Source: Aldehydirespirator sp965203635 (GTDB lineage Bacteria > Actinomycetota > Acidimicrobiia > Acidimicrobiales > Aldehydirespiratoraceae). Taken from it: 64,000 nucleotides of DNA. Of this stretch, positions 15,261 through 23,847 are shown one piece after another. The notes under the pieces were generated by a model. The model searched no databases. It saw only the letters and a list, made by a program, of their open reading frames with translations, and had not been told where the DNA came from. Within the stretch, counting starts at the first letter, position 1, and every line of letters starts with the position of its first letter. The DNA is taken from contig OZ241903.1 of the NCBI GenBank assembly GCA_965203635.1, positions 310,001 to 374,000 on the forward strand, read 5' to 3'. Made by a program: the position numbers and the translations under genes.

Positions 15261-16232
15261 TCAGCGGCCTTCCAAGGCCTCCGTGAGCCTGGGCAGCACC
15301 TTGTGCACGTCGCCCACGATGCCGAGGTCGGCCACCGCGAAGATGGGGGCCTCGGAATCCTTGTTGATGGCGATGATGTTCTTGGAGCCCTTCATGCCCA
15401 CCAGGTGCTGGGTGGCGCCCGAGATGCCGCAGGCGATGTACACGGTGGGCTTGACCACCTTGCCGGTCTGGCCGACCTGGTAGCTGTAAGGCACCCAGCC
15501 CGCGTCCACGATGGCCCGGCTGGCTCCCGGCGCGGCGCCCAGCTGCTTGGCCAGGCCCTCGATCATCGAGTACGCCTCCGCGGCGCCCAGTCCCCGCCCG
15601 CCGGAGACCACGATGGCAGCCTCGTCGAGCTTGGGGCCTTCGGACTCCTCGGTGAAGCGGTCCCGGACCACCGCGCCGCCGGTGGTGCCGAGGTCGGGAA
15701 CGGGAAGGTCCACGACCTCCGCGGGCGGGCCGCCGACCGCCGCCGGCTCGAAGGACTTCGGGCGGACCAGCCAGATGTCGGGACCGCCGTCAGTGAACCG
15801 GGAGGTCACGTTGAGGGTGCCGCCGAACACCGGCTCGACCCCCACCAGACGGTCCCCGTCGAGGCGCAGGTCGACCACATTCGACAGCACGCTGACGTCC
15901 AGCTTCACCGACAGCCGGGCGGCCACGTCGCGGCCGTCGTAGGTGGTGCCCAGCAGTACGGCGTCGGGCGCGGCCACACTGCCGTCGGAGATGGCTTCGG
16001 CCACCGCCGAGGCGACCGACACGCCCTTCATGCGCCCGTCGAGATCGCCGGTGGCGTGGACCGTGGTGACCCCGTGGTCGCCGAGCTCGGCCGCGCAGGC
16101 CGTGCCGTCTCCCCCGCAGAACACCTCGACGGTGCCGGCCACCTCCCGGGCCTTGGCCAGCATCTCGAGCGTGATGGTGGCCACGCCGTCGTCGCCGGCC
16201 TCACAGAACACCCAGATCTTGTCCAGCGTCAT
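15261..16232 (-). CDS. etfA: Electron transfer flavoprotein alpha subunit
   Basis: 323 residues. The N-terminal domain is followed by the FAD-binding domain, with GRGLGAAEAYSMIEGLAKQLG, then DAGWVPYSYQVGQTGKVV, then ACGISGATQHLVGM and NKDSEAPIFAVADLGIVGD. These are the classic ETF-alpha signatures. It takes electrons from acyl-CoA dehydrogenases and passes them to the quinone pool through ETF-QO. It lies downstream of etfB on the same strand, but a 106-bp gap holding a dispersed repeat copy separates the two instead of the usual tight junction. Confidence 0.96.
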   Translation of the reverse strand: MTLDKIWVFCEAGDDGVATITLEMLAKAREVAGTVEVFCGGDGTACAAELGDHGVTTVHATGDLDGRMKGVSVASAVAEAISDGSVAAPDAVLLGTTYDGRDVAARLSVKLDVSVLSNVVDLRLDGDRLVGVEPVFGGTLNVTSRFTDGGPDIWLVRPKSFEPAAVGGPPAEVVDLPVPDLGTTGGAVVRDRFTEESEGPKLDEAAIVVSGGRGLGAAEAYSMIEGLAKQLGAAPGASRAIVDAGWVPYSYQVGQTGKVVKPTVYIACGISGATQHLVGMKGSKNIIAINKDSEAPIFAVADLGIVGDVHKVLPRLTEALEGR

Positions 16233-16250
16233 TGCACCGACCTCCCTATT

Positions 16251-16341
16251 CTCCGCTCTTGTTCGCTGCGCTCACGGGCCGCTCGGGCCACGGCCTCGCT
16301 CGGCTCTTGGTGAAGATTCTCATGCTGCTGCTCGGCCTCTA
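16251..16341 (+). repeat. Dispersed repeat, copy 2 (between etfB and etfA)
   Basis: The core at 16256-16299 is identical over 44 nt to copies 1, 4 and 5. The right end GCTCGGCCTCTA reaches 16341 and contains the etfB stop codon (complement of CTA at 16339-16341). The middle part is divergent. It occupies most of the etfB-etfA gap. Confidence 0.85.
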
Positions 16342-17118
16342 GATGACCTTGAGTTCGTCGAGGAAGGCCACGATGCGTTCGTGGGCGTCGCCCTCGTCCA
16401 CCACGACCTCGCCCGCGGCCCGCTCGGGAGCCTCGGCGACATCGGTGATCTCCTGGCCCGCACCAGCCCAGCCGACACGCTCGGCGGCGATCCCGAGATC
16501 GGCGATCTTCAGCTGGTCGACCGGCTTGTTCTTGGCCTGCATGATCCCCCGGAACGACGGGTACCGGGGCTCGACCACACCGGCCGTCACCGACACCACC
16601 GCGGGCAGCGGGCACTCGACAAGGTCGGCGCCGGCCTCGGTCTGGCGGCGCACGGTGGCGCTGGAGCCCTCGACCACAATCTCCTTGGCGAACGTCACCG
16701 AGGGCAGGCCGAGCAGTTCGGCCACCTGGGCGGGCACGACGCCGGTGTAGCCGTCGCTGGACTCGGTGGCGGCCAGCACCAGGTCGGGCTCGGCCCGCTC
16801 GATGGCCGCGGCGAGCACGCGGGACGTGCCCAGCGCGTCAGAGCCGGCCAGCGCCTCATCACTGATGAGCGTGGCCGAGTCGGCGCCCATGGCCAGGGCA
16901 GTGCGCAAGCCGCTCACCTCGTCGTTGGGCACCATCGAGACCAGATGCACAGAACCCTCGCCGGCGGCGTCCACCAGCTGCAGGGCCATCTCCACCCCGT
17001 AGGAGTCGGACTCGTCGAGGATGAGCTTCACGTTGCGCCGCAGCGTCTTGGTCTCGGGGTCGAGCGCGCCGGGATCGGCGGGATCGGGAATCTGCTTCAC
17101 GCAGACGACAACCTTCAT
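16339..17118 (-). CDS. etfB: Electron transfer flavoprotein beta subunit
   Basis: 259 residues from ATG 17118, chosen because MKVVVCVKQIPDP is the standard ETF-beta start. Further marks are ILDESDSYGVEMALQL, LAATESSDGYTGVVPAQVAELLG with the AMP-binding DxxTGxVP-like loop, and PRYPSFRGIMQAKNKP. It forms the ETF heterodimer with EtfA just downstream. It diverges from a lipid-kinase gene across 127 bp in which I see no clear promoter. Its last codons abut the dispersed repeat. Confidence 0.96.
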   Translation of the reverse strand: MKVVVCVKQIPDPADPGALDPETKTLRRNVKLILDESDSYGVEMALQLVDAAGEGSVHLVSMVPNDEVSGLRTALAMGADSATLISDEALAGSDALGTSRVLAAAIERAEPDLVLAATESSDGYTGVVPAQVAELLGLPSVTFAKEIVVEGSSATVRRQTEAGADLVECPLPAVVSVTAGVVEPRYPSFRGIMQAKNKPVDQLKIADLGIAAERVGWAGAGQEITDVAEAPERAAGEVVVDEGDAHERIVAFLDELKVI

Positions 17119-17245
17119 GGGCGCCAAGTGTGCCAGCGCCCGGCCAGAAACGAACCTCGCCGTGCGACGAATTCGCCCGGCTATGCGCACAGTCGCTTGC
17201 GGTCACGAGGGCGCACCCGGCTCAACCAGCGGACAGACTGGGTGA

Positions 17246-18157
17246 ATGAGGGTGCTGCTGCTGGTGAACTCGGCCGCTTCGTCCGTGACCGGACGGCGCC
17301 GGGTGGTGATCCAGAAGGCGCTGTCGGCCGACCATGAGGTGACCCTGTCCGAGACCGTCCGGCGCGGCCATGCCACGCGACTAGCCCGGTCGGCCGCCTC
17401 CGACGGCATCGATGTCGTGGTGGTCCTGGGCGGGGACGGCACCCTCAACGAGGCCGCCAACGGCCTGGCCGGCACCGACACCGCCCTGGCCGCGCTGCCG
17501 GGAGGAAGCACCAACGTGTTCGCCCGCATCATCGGTCTGCCCGACGACCCCATCGAGGCCGCCGGCCAGCTCCTCGACGCTCTCGACCGGGGCGCCGTCG
17601 CCAGGATCGGGCTCGGGGTCGTTGACGGGCGGTACTTCCTGTTCCACTGCGGCATCGGGTTCGACGCGGCCGTGGTGGAGCTGGTCGAGAGCCGCGGCCC
17701 GCTGAAGCGCTGGGCCGGGCACCCCCTGTTCGTCTACGCAGCGGTGACCACCTGGCTGCAGCGGGCCAACCGGCGACGTCCTCCCATGCGGGTGCTCGAT
17801 GCCGACGGCGACGCGCTGGCCGAGGGCCTGTTGACGATCGTGCTCAACCTCAACCCCTACACCTATCTGGGCAGCCGCAGCTTCGACCTCGTGCCGGGCC
17901 TCGGCCTGGACGAGCCCCTGGTCACCGTGACCCTTCCCAGCCTCTCGCTGCACCGGATGCTGCCGGTGGCCCTGAAGGCCCTGCGCTCAGGCGACGTGCG
18001 AGGCCTGCCCGGAGCGACGGTTCACGAGGGCCTGAGGGACCTGACCGTGAACGCGGAGCCGCCCGTTCCATACCAGGCCGACGGCGACCACCTCGGCGCT
18101 GCGCCCCGCCTGAGGATCCGCTGGGCGCCCGAAGCCCTGCGGCTGGTCCTGCCCTGA
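17246..18157 (+). CDS. Diacylglycerol/lipid kinase (DagK/YegS type)
   Basis: 303 residues. The catalytic domain has VVVLGGDGTLNEAANG, the GGDGT motif of diacylglycerol and sphingosine kinases, followed by ALPGGSTNVFARIIGLP. A C-terminal beta-sandwich follows with YLGSRSFDLVPG and VPYQADGDHLG. It probably phosphorylates a membrane lipid such as diacylglycerol or a phosphatidylinositol precursor at the cytoplasmic face. It is convergent with a glycerophosphodiester phosphodiesterase gene 4 bases away, a possible link in lipid turnover. Confidence 0.9.
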   Translation: MRVLLLVNSAASSVTGRRRVVIQKALSADHEVTLSETVRRGHATRLARSAASDGIDVVVVLGGDGTLNEAANGLAGTDTALAALPGGSTNVFARIIGLPDDPIEAAGQLLDALDRGAVARIGLGVVDGRYFLFHCGIGFDAAVVELVESRGPLKRWAGHPLFVYAAVTTWLQRANRRRPPMRVLDADGDALAEGLLTIVLNLNPYTYLGSRSFDLVPGLGLDEPLVTVTLPSLSLHRMLPVALKALRSGDVRGLPGATVHEGLRDLTVNAEPPVPYQADGDHLGAAPRLRIRWAPEALRLVLP

Positions 18158-18161
18158 GCGC

Positions 18162-18845
18162 TCAGGCTGCGTCGACTAGGGCCCGGGCCACGTCGGGCAC
18201 ATCGGTGATCAGGCCGTCCACGCCCATCGCCAGCAGTTCCGACATGCGCTCCGGGACGTTGATGGTCCACACATTGACGGACAGTCCGGCGTCGTGGGCC
18301 CGGCGCACGAATGCGACGTCGCACATGGCGTCGAAGGCGTGCACTGCCACCATGCTGTGGGCGCTGGCCCGGGCCACGGCCTGCGCGGGCGCCACGATCC
18401 CGCAGATCAGCGCGGTGCGAATGGCCGGATCGACAGCCCGCACCGCATCCGCCGCGTCGACGTTGAACGACGACACCACCGCGCGCTCCGGGCCGAGATA
18501 GGCCGCAATGAGGCCGGCCACGGCGTCGGCCACCAGGTTCTCGCTGTCGTAGTCGGGATCGTCGGGCAGGTTCTTGATCTCGAGGTGCACTCCCATGCCC
18601 TCGCAGGCCTCCAGGGCCTCGGCCAGGCTGGGCACGTAGTCGGGCAGTTCGTCGGCGTGGAGGTGGCCGATCCGCCGGCCGTCGGCCAGGTGGGCGTCGT
18701 GGTGGACCACGGCCACGCCGTCAGTGGTGCGGCGCACGTCGAGTTCGACCCAGTCGGCTCCGAATTCTCGGGCCAGCCGGAAGGCTTCCAACGTGTTCTC
18801 GGGCGCGGCCTGGCTGGCGCCCCGATGCGCGATCACCGCTGCCAC
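18162..18845 (-). CDS. Glycerophosphodiester phosphodiesterase
   Basis: About 227 residues from GTG 18845; a GTG at 18863 is an alternative. It hydrolyses glycerophosphodiesters to sn-glycerol-3-phosphate and an alcohol. Motifs are IAHRGASQAAPENTLEAF at the N-terminus, WVELDVRRTTDGVAVVHHD (catalytic E.D and H), VHLEIKN, and VNVWTINVPERMSELLAMGVDGLITDVP at the end. There is no signal peptide, so it is cytoplasmic. A perfect 16-bp palindrome sits just upstream in the gap to the divergent serine hydrolase gene. Confidence 0.92.
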   Translation of the reverse strand: MAAVIAHRGASQAAPENTLEAFRLAREFGADWVELDVRRTTDGVAVVHHDAHLADGRRIGHLHADELPDYVPSLAEALEACEGMGVHLEIKNLPDDPDYDSENLVADAVAGLIAAYLGPERAVVSSFNVDAADAVRAVDPAIRTALICGIVAPAQAVARASAHSMVAVHAFDAMCDVAFVRRAHDAGLSVNVWTINVPERMSELLAMGVDGLITDVPDVARALVDAA

Positions 18846-18865
18846 CCCGGCAGTCTCGCACACAC

Positions 18866-18881
18866 TTCCTGCCGGCAGGAA
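18866..18881. promoter_or_regulatory. Perfect 16-bp palindrome between divergent genes
   Basis: TTCCTGCCGGCAGGAA is a complete palindrome lying 21 bases upstream of the phosphodiesterase GTG and 50 bases upstream of the serine hydrolase ATG. The size and place fit a dimeric repressor site that could act on both genes. If the alternative start at 18863 is used, it would lie over the ribosome-binding region. Confidence 0.45.
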
Positions 18882-18931
18882 TCCGACGGGCGCAGCGGTT
18901 GTGCACTGCCTAGGCTCGGCCAGCCCTGCCA

Positions 18932-20038
18932 ATGAAGATGCCTGGTCCCCGACAAGAGTCCGACGCGAGGTGGATTCCGACACTGCGAGCGATCGGCGCG
19001 GTCCTGATCGCGCTGGTGATGACTTGGACAGTCGCGCTCTCGGTCGCCGGCGCGCGTCCGGTGCCCGCCAGTGGCTCCGAGTCTGGTGACCGGTCCGACC
19101 TGCCCAAGATCGGTCACTTCGTGCGACCTCACTACATGCCGTTCGGTCCTTGCAGCTGGCTGTTCTCCGATTCCTTCATCGACGAGATCGAGGCCGCCCA
19201 CCCCGGCGCCCGGTTCACGGCGGCCGTCCATGACCACCGCACGGGTTGCCGGTACGAGCTCAACGGCGACCTGGAGATCACCACCGCGAGCGTCATCAAG
19301 GCCCAGGTCCTGGCGGGCGTGCTGCTGGCCGCCCAGGAAGCGGGCCGTCAGCTCAGCAAGTCCGAGGCGGCCGACGTCGAGTTGATGATGCACTACAGCC
19401 ACAACCGCCCGCCCACCTCCAGGCTGTACGTGCAGCTCGGCGGCGCGGCCGGCATGGAAGCGCTGGACGAGCGCTTCGGGATCGACGGCACGAGCCACAC
19501 CGCGTCGTACGGCCGGACGCTGTCCACGGCGGAGGACCGGACGCGGCTCGTGGAGCAGCTTCTCATCGGCGGAGGGCCCCTGAGCGCCGAGTCGGTGCAG
19601 ACGGCGTGGGAGTGGATGTCCGGCGTGAGCGCGGCGCAGAGCTGGGGGGTCACCGCCGGCCTCCCGGCCACCTACGAGGCTGCGCTGAAGAACGGCTTCT
19701 TCCCGATGTCCGGTGCCGGGTGGCGGCTGGGCACCACCGGGGTGGTGCGCGACCCGGACGGCGGCTCCTACGCCATGACCGTGATGACGGACAACAACCC
19801 GAGCGAGTCGGCCGGCATCGCTCTGGTGGAGAAGATCGCCCGCCACATCAACGCCGCACTCACCCGCGGCACGCCTGCCGAGCGGACCGCGGACCTGGTG
19901 GAGTGCGTCGAGCCGCCCAGGGGATCGTCATGGTCCTCGGCCGCCGCGATGCTCGGCGGAGTCGATGCCGTAGAGCTGAGGCGTCTCAACGGCGGCGAAC
20001 CCGGACCGCTGACCGGTCAGCGAGTCTGCTGGGCCTAG
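18932..20038 (+). CDS. Exported beta-lactamase-fold serine hydrolase
   Basis: 368 residues with an N-terminal signal or anchor segment (about 18-40). Active-site motifs of class A beta-lactamases and related penicillin-recognising enzymes are in order: SVIK with Ser120 and Lys123, SHN at 156-158, and KNG at 253-255. There is no clear omega-loop ExxLN, so true beta-lactamase activity is doubtful. A peptidoglycan-related or esterase role is as likely. It diverges from the phosphodiesterase gene; the Shine-Dalgarno is weak. Confidence 0.8.
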   Translation: MKMPGPRQESDARWIPTLRAIGAVLIALVMTWTVALSVAGARPVPASGSESGDRSDLPKIGHFVRPHYMPFGPCSWLFSDSFIDEIEAAHPGARFTAAVHDHRTGCRYELNGDLEITTASVIKAQVLAGVLLAAQEAGRQLSKSEAADVELMMHYSHNRPPTSRLYVQLGGAAGMEALDERFGIDGTSHTASYGRTLSTAEDRTRLVEQLLIGGGPLSAESVQTAWEWMSGVSAAQSWGVTAGLPATYEAALKNGFFPMSGAGWRLGTTGVVRDPDGGSYAMTVMTDNNPSESAGIALVEKIARHINAALTRGTPAERTADLVECVEPPRGSSWSSAAAMLGGVDAVELRRLNGGEPGPLTGQRVCWA

Positions 20039-20093
20039 AGCGAGCGCGTAACTTGTGGACGCGGAAGCCTGAACAAGCGCGAGGAGGTCCGCA

Positions 20094-21731
20094 ATGACAT
20101 TGTCAGCCGCCGAAGGGCCGACCTCGGTGCCGTTGCTGGAGGAGACGATCCCGCAGAATCTGGCCCGAACGGTTGCCGAGCACCCCGACCGCGACGCGTT
20201 GGTGGCGGTGGAGCAGGGTCTGCGTTACACCTACACCGAGTTCGCCGGTGAGGTCGACCGGGTGGCCCGGGGGCTCATGGGGGTCGGGGTGGACAAGGGC
20301 GACCGCGTCGGGATCTGGAGCCCGAACTACGCCGAGTGGGTGCTGGTGCAGTACGCCACGGCCCGCATCGGCGCGATCCTGGTGACCATCAACCCCGCCT
20401 ACCGGTCCTCGGAACTCGAGTACGTGCTGAACCAGTCACAGATCTCCGTGCTGGTGGCGGTGGAGTCGTTCCTGACCAGCGACTACCGCTCGATGATCAC
20501 CGAGGTCCGGGAGCGGGTGCCCACCAGCCGGGTGATCTACCTCCACACCGACGATTGGGACGACCTGCTGGAAGCTGCCGAGGCGGTGTCGCCGGATCAA
20601 CTGGAGGAGCGCAGCGGGCAACTCGAGCCCGATGACGCCATCAACATCCAGTACACCAGCGGCACCACCGGCTTCCCCAAGGGCGCCACGCTGAGCCATC
20701 GCAACATCCTGAACAACGGGCTGTTCATCGGCGAGGCCTGCCAGTACACGGCCGAGGACCGGGTGTGCATCCCGGTGCCGTTCTATCACTGCTTCGGGAT
20801 GGTGCTGGGCAACCTGGCCTGCACCACCCACGGTGCCGCCATGGTGATCCCGGCCGCCGGATTCGACCCCAGGGCAACCCTGCGGGCCGTCGCCGCAGAG
20901 CGTTGCACGAGCCTGTACGGGGTGCCGACGATGTTCATCGCCGAGCTCGGCGAGCCCGATCTGGCCGACTACGACCTGTCGTCGCTGCGAACCGGGATCA
21001 TGGCCGGCTCGCCGTGCCCGATCGAGGTCATGCGCCAGGTGGTGGACCAGATGAACATGAGCGAGGTCACCATCGCCTACGGCATGACCGAGACCTCACC
21101 GGTGTCCACCCAGACGTCCGCCGACGACCCCCTCGAGAAGCGGGTGACCACGGTGGGGCGGGTCCATGCCCACGTCGAGATCCGCATCGTGGACCCCGCC
21201 AACGGCGAGGTGGTGCCCCGCGGCACCAGCGGCGAGTTCCAGACGAGGGGCTACTCGGTGATGCTGGGCTACTGGAACGACCCCGAGCGCACCGCGGAGG
21301 CCATCGACGCCGACGGATGGATGCACACCGGCGATCTCGCGGTGATGGACGACGAGGGCTACGTGAACATCGTCGGCCGGATCAAGGACATGATCATCCG
21401 CGGCGGCGAGAACGTCTACCCCCGCGAAATCGAGGAGTTCCTCTACACCCACCCCGACATCGTCGACGTGCAGGTCATCGGCGTGCCCGACATCCGCTAC
21501 GGCGAGGAGATCATGGCCTGGATCCAACTCCGGGAAGGCTCGGACGCCACCGAGGACGACATCAAGGACTTCTGCCGGGGCACCATCGCCCACTACAAGG
21601 TGCCCCGCTACATCAAGCTCACCGACACCTTCCCGATGACCATCACCGGCAAGATCCAGAAGTTCAAGATGCGCGAGCAGTCCATCGAAGAGCTCCGCCT
21701 CGCCGACGCCGCCCAGGTCCAGAGCGCCTAG
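20094..21731 (+). CDS. Fatty-acyl-CoA ligase (AMP-binding, FadD-like)
   Basis: 545 residues, good GAGGAGGT Shine-Dalgarno. The AMP-binding motif YTSGTTGFPKGA lies near residue 190, and YGMTETSPVS and GWMHTGDLAVMDDEGY follow. The C-terminal lysine region is PMTITGKIQKFKMRE. It activates a medium- or long-chain carboxylic acid with ATP to the acyl-CoA. Layout and length fit the FadD35/medium-chain ligase group. In this genome region it could feed ETF-dependent beta-oxidation, but it is not in an operon with etfBA. Confidence 0.92.
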   Translation: MTLSAAEGPTSVPLLEETIPQNLARTVAEHPDRDALVAVEQGLRYTYTEFAGEVDRVARGLMGVGVDKGDRVGIWSPNYAEWVLVQYATARIGAILVTINPAYRSSELEYVLNQSQISVLVAVESFLTSDYRSMITEVRERVPTSRVIYLHTDDWDDLLEAAEAVSPDQLEERSGQLEPDDAINIQYTSGTTGFPKGATLSHRNILNNGLFIGEACQYTAEDRVCIPVPFYHCFGMVLGNLACTTHGAAMVIPAAGFDPRATLRAVAAERCTSLYGVPTMFIAELGEPDLADYDLSSLRTGIMAGSPCPIEVMRQVVDQMNMSEVTIAYGMTETSPVSTQTSADDPLEKRVTTVGRVHAHVEIRIVDPANGEVVPRGTSGEFQTRGYSVMLGYWNDPERTAEAIDADGWMHTGDLAVMDDEGYVNIVGRIKDMIIRGGENVYPREIEEFLYTHPDIVDVQVIGVPDIRYGEEIMAWIQLREGSDATEDDIKDFCRGTIAHYKVPRYIKLTDTFPMTITGKIQKFKMREQSIEELRLADAAQVQSA

Positions 21732-21756
21732 CTGACCGACACGAATCGGCCCCGAA

Positions 21757-22704
21757 TTACGCTCGCCGGTATGGCAGGAGCAGAGCGCTCGGCTGGGTGC
21801 GCCGCTTGAAGAGTCCTGACACCGCCACGATCGTCAACAGGTATGGCAGGGCGAACATGAGCTGGGGCACGAACGAGTAACCCGCCGCCTGCAAGGACAG
21901 TTGCATGGCGTCGGCTGCGCCGAAGATGAGTGCGGCCCACAGCGCCCGAGCCGGATTCCAGGCACCGAATATCACGATGGCTAGGGCGATGAACCCCTTT
22001 CCGGAGATGATCGTGTCGCGGTAGGTGTGGGCAGCGGTCAGCAGCAGGAATCCGCCTGCGCATCCGGAGAACGCTCCGGAGGCCAGAACGCCCAGATAGC
22101 GGAGCTTCGTGACCGAGAGACCCGCAGCATCAGCCGTCTTCGGATGGTCGCCGACCGCCTGGAGGGCCAGCCCGAGTCGGGTGCGATAGAGCATGACCCA
22201 CACACCCGCCACCAGCCCGAGGGTGACGTAGGTGAGCGGCGACTGGGTGAACACGGAGCCCCCGAGTATGGGGATCTTGTGCAGAAGCGGGATCTCGATC
22301 GATCGGAAGCCGGACACGGTCAATATGCCGGGCGAGCTGCCGTAGATGGCGCGGAACGTGTAACTCGCGCCAGCCAGGGCGGCCGCATTGAATACCACCC
22401 CGACGACCACCTGGCTCGCCTGCACCGTGACGTACATCCAGGCGAGGAAGAGGTTGACGGCCAGACCCACTCCCACTGCCATCATCAGCGCGAACACGGG
22501 ACTGCCCGTCTCGTTGGCGGCCACGAACGCGGCCAGCGCGCCGACGAGCATCGTGCCCTCGATGCCGACATTGAGGACTCCGGACACTTCACCGATGGTC
22601 TCCCCCAATGCGGCCATCAGCACCGGCGCAGCAAGACGGATGGCACCCGCCAGCCAGGTGACCACGAACACTTCGGAGAGGAGCGTGTTGTCGAGTATCT
22701 CCAC
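21757..22704 (-). CDS. ABC transporter permease, BMP/nucleoside type (second permease)
   Basis: 315 residues and about eight to nine hydrophobic segments. The opening ALGETIGEVSGVLNVGIEGTMLVGA is the hallmark of the YufQ/NupQ-type permease of nucleoside or simple-sugar ABC importers. SGKGFIALAIVIFGAWNP near the C-terminus is also typical. It is the last gene of a five-gene minus-strand unit: cyclo-ligase-like, binding protein, ATPase, permease 1, permease 2. It directly abuts permease 1 with no gap. Confidence 0.93.
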   Translation of the reverse strand: MEILDNTLLSEVFVVTWLAGAIRLAAPVLMAALGETIGEVSGVLNVGIEGTMLVGALAAFVAANETGSPVFALMMAVGVGLAVNLFLAWMYVTVQASQVVVGVVFNAAALAGASYTFRAIYGSSPGILTVSGFRSIEIPLLHKIPILGGSVFTQSPLTYVTLGLVAGVWVMLYRTRLGLALQAVGDHPKTADAAGLSVTKLRYLGVLASGAFSGCAGGFLLLTAAHTYRDTIISGKGFIALAIVIFGAWNPARALWAALIFGAADAMQLSLQAAGYSFVPQLMFALPYLLTIVAVSGLFKRRTQPSALLLPYRRA

Positions 22705-23847
22705 TCACACCCCCGGTTCGTCGTGGCCAGAACCGGTTGTGCCTCGCCCCAACACGGCCCGCAGATTGATCTTGTAGTAGCGGAGCGGGCCGCTGGCGAG
22801 GATGGCCAGAACGATCAGTCCTTGGATCACCTGCGCCATCGAGGCCGGGATCCCCGTCCGGCGCTGCATGACCTGAGCTCCGATGGACAGGCCACCCAGC
22901 AGAAACGAGGACACAGCCGTTCCGATCGGCGTCAAGCCTCCCAGCAGCGCGGCGACGATGCCCTCGAATCCCGTGGTCGTGTCGAGGCCGTCGAGCAGGC
23001 GGTACTGGACGCCCAGCACTTGGGACCATCCCGCGAAGCCGGCAAGAGCTCCGCCGAGCACGGAGGCCTGAATTGTTCGCTTGGCGATGTCTATCCCGCC
23101 GTAGTGGGCCGCCCTGGGGTTGTGTCCTATGGCGCTCAGGTCGTACCCGAGGGCCGTCAGGTGGAAGACCCCGGCGATGACGGCGACCAGCAGCACCGCG
23201 ACTATCACTCCGAAGTGGAGGTTGTTCGACTGGCCGAGGAGCAGCGGCAAATGTGCAGACTCGTCGAATCTCTCCGTCTGTGGAAGAGCGCCCGCGGCCC
23301 GCATGGGTCCGCTGACCAGGTAGTTCAGCAGGAACGCGGCAACGAAGTTCATCATCAGCGACAGCAGCACCTCGTTGCCGTCGTGGCGGGCCTTGAGATA
23401 GCCCACGATCCCGCTCCAGACGCCCGCCGTTGCCGCTGCGGCGGCCAGCGTCAGCGGGATCAACAGAGCGGTCGGTGCCCAGTCCAGCGGCCGCCCGTCA
23501 GCGGCTGCGAGGGCGACAAGGGCCGCTCCGGTAGCCCCGATCAGCAGACACCCCTGGAAACCGAGGAAGAAGAAGCCGGCCCGCCAGGTGACGATCGTGC
23601 CCAGGCCGATGAAGATCAGCGGTGCCGCCCGCACAAGCGTGTCGCCCAGCCCGCGGCTGGTGCCGAATCCCTCCCGGAACAGCGTCGAGTACCCATCGAG
23701 TGGTGCGCTGTCGAACGGAATGAACAGCAGCCCTCCGAGCAGCAGCCCGGTGGTCATGGCGGCCAGCGCGATGGCGATCCCGAATGCCGGTCCGCCGATC
23801 GGAGCCAGCCGGCGCTCGAGCAGGGGCGGAGCGCCGTGCCAGCTCAT
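22705..23847 (-). CDS. ABC transporter permease, BMP/nucleoside type (first permease)
   Basis: 380 residues from ATG 23847, which overlaps the ATPase stop as ATGA; longer in-frame starts lie inside the ATPase gene. It has about ten membrane segments, with family marks FFLGFQGCLLIGATGAA, GLDTTTGFEGIVAALLGGLTPIGT and LGYDLSAIGHNPRAAHYGGI, as in YufP/NupP permeases. It pairs with the next permease to form the heterodimeric channel. Translational coupling to the ATPase is clear. Confidence 0.93.
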   Translation of the reverse strand: MSWHGAPPLLERRLAPIGGPAFGIAIALAAMTTGLLLGGLLFIPFDSAPLDGYSTLFREGFGTSRGLGDTLVRAAPLIFIGLGTIVTWRAGFFFLGFQGCLLIGATGAALVALAAADGRPLDWAPTALLIPLTLAAAAATAGVWSGIVGYLKARHDGNEVLLSLMMNFVAAFLLNYLVSGPMRAAGALPQTERFDESAHLPLLLGQSNNLHFGVIVAVLLVAVIAGVFHLTALGYDLSAIGHNPRAAHYGGIDIAKRTIQASVLGGALAGFAGWSQVLGVQYRLLDGLDTTTGFEGIVAALLGGLTPIGTAVSSFLLGGLSIGAQVMQRRTGIPASMAQVIQGLIVLAILASGPLRYYKINLRAVLGRGTTGSGHDEPGV

